From Lachnospiraceae bacterium (GTDB taxonomy: Bacteria > Bacillota > Clostridia > Lachnospirales > Lachnospiraceae): a DNA stretch of 5,952 bases. The notes beneath the pieces are model-generated. The model made no database searches. It was given only the letters and a program-made list of their open reading frames with translations, and was not told the origin of the DNA. The stretch is taken from contig CAAGKF010000012.1 of assembly GCA_900770345.1 (NCBI GenBank), positions 1-5,952 of the forward strand, written 5' to 3'. Shown here in pieces: positions 4,121 to 5,952 of this stretch (its first letter is position 1; the number at the start of each line of letters is the position of its first letter). The position numbers were made by a program, and so were the translations under genes.

Positions 4121-4483
4121 TTACTTCTCCACATCATCCATCGTCTCATAAGGCGCTTTGCCTTTGGCCACCTTTTTGGCTTCTTTCAGCATAGAATGGA
4201 CAGCCGGGGCGACCTTGGACTGCTGCTTTTTGAATGCTTCCAGCAGTTCTTCGCCGGAAAGACCCTGCTCAATCAAGTCTTTTAAAATGGCTTCGGCCAG
4301 TTCGCCACCCTGGTTCTGAGGGATGGGGCGGATCAGGATGCCATCCGGCGTCAGGATACATTCGGCTTCCTTGCCGAACCCAATTTTTTGGAAAAATTTT
4401 TGGGGAATGGTGAATTGTCTTTTGGAAGAAATGGTGACCCGTTTCTGGTCCAGAATCGTTTCTTCGAGTACAGCGGTGCTCAT
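4121..4483 (-). CDS. AbrB/MazE-type antitoxin (120 aa), toxin partner absent
   Basis: Residues about 12-54 (KRVTISSKRQFTIPQKFFQK, then IGFGKEAECILTPDGILIRP) are a clear SpoVT-AbrB swapped-hairpin DNA-binding domain. Residues 60-120 are helical and charged (ELAEAILKDLIEQGLSGEEL, EAKKVAKGKA) and would be the toxin-contacting or linker part. I chose the ATG at 4483 because AAAGGAGG (4498-4491) lies 7 bases before it. The open frame extends upstream to 4609, but those codons cross the operator hairpin and promoter. Proteins of this architecture are, to my knowledge, usually followed by a RelE/ParE or Txe-type toxin gene; here only repeat DNA follows the stop, so it is an orphan in this window. 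It may still regulate itself or act on another toxin. The specific family name is uncertain. Confidence 0.88.
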   Translation of the reverse strand: MSTAVLEETILDQKRVTISSKRQFTIPQKFFQKIGFGKEAECILTPDGILIRPIPQNQGGELAEAILKDLIEQGLSGEELLEAFKKQQSKVAPAVHSMLKEAKKVAKGKAPYETMDDVEK

Positions 4484-4511
4484 CGGTCTGCCTCCTTTAT
4501 ATAGGGAAAAA

Positions 4512-4564
4512 GTAAAATTTCCTTGTTTCAAGGAAATTTTACCATTTTGGTATAGGAAAAGCAA
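4512..4564 (-). promoter_or_regulatory. Promoter and inverted-repeat operator of the AbrB-type gene
   Basis: GTAAAATTTCCTT (4512-4524), loop GTTTC, and AAGGAAATTTTAC (4530-4542) form a perfect 13-bp inverted repeat 29 bases upstream of the start codon. On the minus strand TTGCTT (4564-4559), a 17-base spacer and TAAAAT (4541-4536) form a fair promoter whose -10 lies inside the right arm. AbrB/MazE antitoxins commonly autorepress through such sites. The hairpin would also lie at the 5' end of the transcript, so an RNA-level role is possible. Confidence 0.7.
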
Positions 4565-4602
4565 ATGAGAAATCAGCATGGTGGTATGCGTTGCTTTCGT
4601 GC

Positions 4603-4757
4603 ACTCCACGCGTTACGGTCGCAGGAAACGTTGCGGGGCGGGTTTACCGCCGGCCTGCGGCCTCTGGTAAACCCCTACAAAAGTAGACCCCTACGGCGGT
4701 TCGACGTAAATCGGCCAATGGAATGAACGCCGAAAGTCCGCCGTTACACGTACAATC
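4603..4757. repeat. Composite intergenic repeat: leader, hairpin, AAATCGGCC block
   Basis: No gene. The leader GTTACGGTCGCAGGAAACG (about 4611-4630) matches 271-289. The hairpin GGGTTTACC (4640-4648) with GGTAAACCC (4666-4674) has a nested GCCG/CGGC hairpin in its loop and the CCCCTAC tail (4672-4678). A second CCCCTAC follows at about 4688-4694, then the GTAAATCGGCCAATGGAATG block to 4757. This is the fullest example of the module order in one place. Confidence 0.8.
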
Positions 4758-4792
4758 TAACCACCAGCCACCAATCACTAACCACTAATTCC
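4758..4792. repeat. 7-bp tandem array YARYCAC, five units
   Basis: TAACCAC, CAGCCAC, CAATCAC, TAACCAC and a degenerate TAATTCC are in register, followed by C-rich sequence to about 4812 that loosely continues the pattern. Confidence 0.85.
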
Positions 4793-4812
4793 CCCCAAAC
4801 CACCAACCCCAT

Positions 4813-4942
4813 TTCCAAACGTGACGGTATTTTTGCAGATAATGACCTTCTTTTTGCAGGCATGCAGGAAAGGCCTTTTTCATGTCGAATGAGGGTAACT
4901 ATTGGGCCCTTATAAAAATTCAATTGAGAAAGGAATGACAAA
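4813..4942 (+). promoter_or_regulatory. Leader of the Rpn-like gene with weak promoter
   Basis: TATAAA (4911-4916) could be a -10, about 27 bases before the start codon, but no convincing -35 is visible. TTTTTGCAG occurs twice as a direct repeat (4830-4838 and 4851-4859), spaced 21 bp or two helical turns. The palindrome AAAGGCCTTT is at about 4869-4878. A GAAAGGA ribosome binding site (4928-4934) serves the ATG at 4943. The regulatory role of these elements is not shown. Confidence 0.35.
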
Positions 4943-5952
4943 ATGAAAACGCAAACAACCATGGCACACGACCTGGATACCTGGTACGAAGAGCGTAAGG
5001 TGGATGAAGCCTGCTGCCGTCTGATGGCGAATAAGGTCATCCTGGCGCGGCTGCTGAAGGCGGTAATCCAGGAATATCAGGATTGCAGTTTGGAGGATCT
5101 GGAACAAAAGTATCTGGAGGGGGAACCTTCCATTCTTTCCTCTTTCGTGGATCAGGATATACAGGATTCCGGTCGGATCAAAGGTGAGAATACGGTAGAT
5201 AAAAGCCAGACAGAAGGGAACACCTTGTATGATATCCTGTTTTCGGCTTATTCACCCTGGAGGAAACAGGACAGCCAGGTTATCATCAATGTCGAGAACC
5301 AGAATAACTGGCATCCGGGATATCCTTTGCTGAAGCGAGCGGCTTATTATTGTGGCCGACTGATATCCAGACAAAAAGGAACCGTATTCACCGGTTCTGC
5401 CTATGGGAAACTCCAGAAAGTCTATTCAATATGGATTTGTTTGGAACCGCCTAAAAAGAAACAGAATACAATCACTGTATTTTCTATGCAACCGGATCAT
5501 TTGGTGGGAAATGCCAAATATGATAAAATGAAATATGACCTGGCGACGGTGATTATGGTCTGTCTGGGAAAGGAAGAGAGAAAGGAAAAAGATATCCTTC
5601 GATTATTACGGATTCTGTTATCCCCTGAAATCCAGCCTGGACGGAAGAAACAGGTATTGGAACAGGAATACGGAATTCCCATGACAGTGGAGATGGAGAA
5701 GGAGGCGGAAAATATGTGTAATATCGGCAGAGGTATTGCCAGAAAATATGCAGAAAAAGGATATACGGAAGGTATGACCAAGGGAATGGCAGAAGGCCGT
5801 GCGGAAGGACGTGCGGAAGGCCGTGCAGAAGGTCGTGCAGTCGGCCGTACAGAAGGCCGCAACGAAGGCATCCAGCAGGAACGAGAAAGCAACATCCTCG
5901 GTATGTTGCGGGAAAAAATCCCCATGGAAACCATCGCCCGCATCACGAAAGC
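4943..5952 (+). CDS. Rpn-like PD-(D/E)XK nuclease/transposase-family protein, 3' end outside window
   Basis: The frame is open from the ATG at 4943 for 336 codons and runs off the window. Residues about 20-210 resemble the PD-(D/E)XK nuclease family transposase / Rpn group, recombination-promoting nucleases that act on DNA. NTLYDILF (93-100) supplies a candidate catalytic D97. VIINVENQN (113-121) gives E118 and Q120, the E-x-Q form of the core motif common in this group. RAAYYCGRLIS (132-142) and YSIWICLEPP (161-170) are typical core segments. Residues about 280-309 are a GRAE tetrapeptide repeat, and the tail SNILGMLREKIPMETIARIT resembles the C-terminal helical end seen in paralogs. GAAAGGA lies about 8 bases before the start. 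These genes usually occur as several scattered copies per genome. The N-terminal 90 residues are less recognisable; function is inferred from family. Confidence 0.85.
   Translation, partial: MKTQTTMAHDLDTWYEERKVDEACCRLMANKVILARLLKAVIQEYQDCSLEDLEQKYLEGEPSILSSFVDQDIQDSGRIKGENTVDKSQTEGNTLYDILFSAYSPWRKQDSQVIINVENQNNWHPGYPLLKRAAYYCGRLISRQKGTVFTGSAYGKLQKVYSIWICLEPPKKKQNTITVFSMQPDHLVGNAKYDKMKYDLATVIMVCLGKEERKEKDILRLLRILLSPEIQPGRKKQVLEQEYGIPMTVEMEKEAENMCNIGRGIARKYAEKGYTEGMTKGMAEGRAEGRAEGRAEGRAVGRTEGRNEGIQQERESNILGMLREKIPMETIARITK
5789..5869 (+). repeat. In-frame 12-bp tandem repeat encoding (GRAE)n
   Basis: About six tandem 12-bp units (GAAGGCCGTGCG and variants) encode A-E-G-R repeats, ending in diverged V-G-R-T-E-G-R-N-E-G. 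Because the unit is a multiple of three, gain or loss of units would keep the downstream frame. The left units are more uniform than the right ones. Confidence 0.9.

Noticed and set aside
4484..4609. 42-codon upstream extension of the AbrB-type gene.
   Set aside because: It spans the 13-bp inverted repeat and promoter; the ATG at 4483 has AAAGGAGG at the right distance.
1320..4792. Possible CRISPR array from regularly repeated short units.
   Set aside because: Units are 7 bp, directly tandem and without spacers, and there are no cas genes.
5497..5946. 149-codon minus-strand frame with repeated R-P-S-A residues.
   Set aside because: Antisense of the 12-bp repeat array and nuclease gene on the plus strand.

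Overview
This looks like a gene-poor accessory stretch of a low-to-mid GC Gram-positive-lineage chromosome, probably a gut Firmicute. Negativicutes (for example an Acidaminococcus relative) is my best guess from the gene types and repeat style, but no marker gene fixes the taxonomy. The window holds four intact or nearly intact genes plus one damaged toxin gene, and about half of it is intergenic repeat DNA.

Layout. Positions 1-209 hold a fragment of an IS21-type istB ATPase (minus strand) cut off at a repeat element. Positions 210-614 are repeats ending in a strong terminator. Positions 615-1142 hold a hicBA locus on the minus strand: hicB is intact, hicA survives only as a 24-codon stub, and its promoter carries a perfect 20-bp palindrome. 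Positions 1221-1373 are another composite repeat. Positions 1484-2946 hold an AbiE-type (type IV) toxin-antitoxin pair on the plus strand. Its toxin gene has an in-frame TAG that cuts off a recognisable C-terminal segment. Positions 2947-4120 have no gene: they contain a promoter plus hairpin/terminator (possible small RNA), two more copies of the long repeat, an IS21-like terminal-repeat relic and heptamer arrays. Positions 4121-4483 (minus) encode an AbrB/MazE-type antitoxin with its own operator and no toxin beside it. Positions 4484-4942 are repeats and leader. From 4943 to the window edge (plus) runs an Rpn-like PD-(D/E)XK nuclease/transposase-family gene with an in-frame 12-bp repeat array; its 3' end lies outside the window.

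Common thread. Three different toxin-antitoxin loci lie within about 3.5 kb. In each the antitoxin is intact, and the toxin is truncated (HicA), interrupted (AbiEii) or absent (partner of the AbrB-type protein). The intergenic DNA is built from a small set of shared modules: a GGG-stem-loop-CCCTAC hairpin, a 200-250 bp multi-hairpin block, a block around the sequence AAATCGGCCAATGGA, and 7-bp tandem arrays. Two near-identical long copies in direct orientation bracket hicBA and abiE, so the segment could be lost by homologous recombination. I see no clearly new multi-gene system. The most notable points are the eroded toxins with preserved operators, the split AbiEii, and the modular repeat family.
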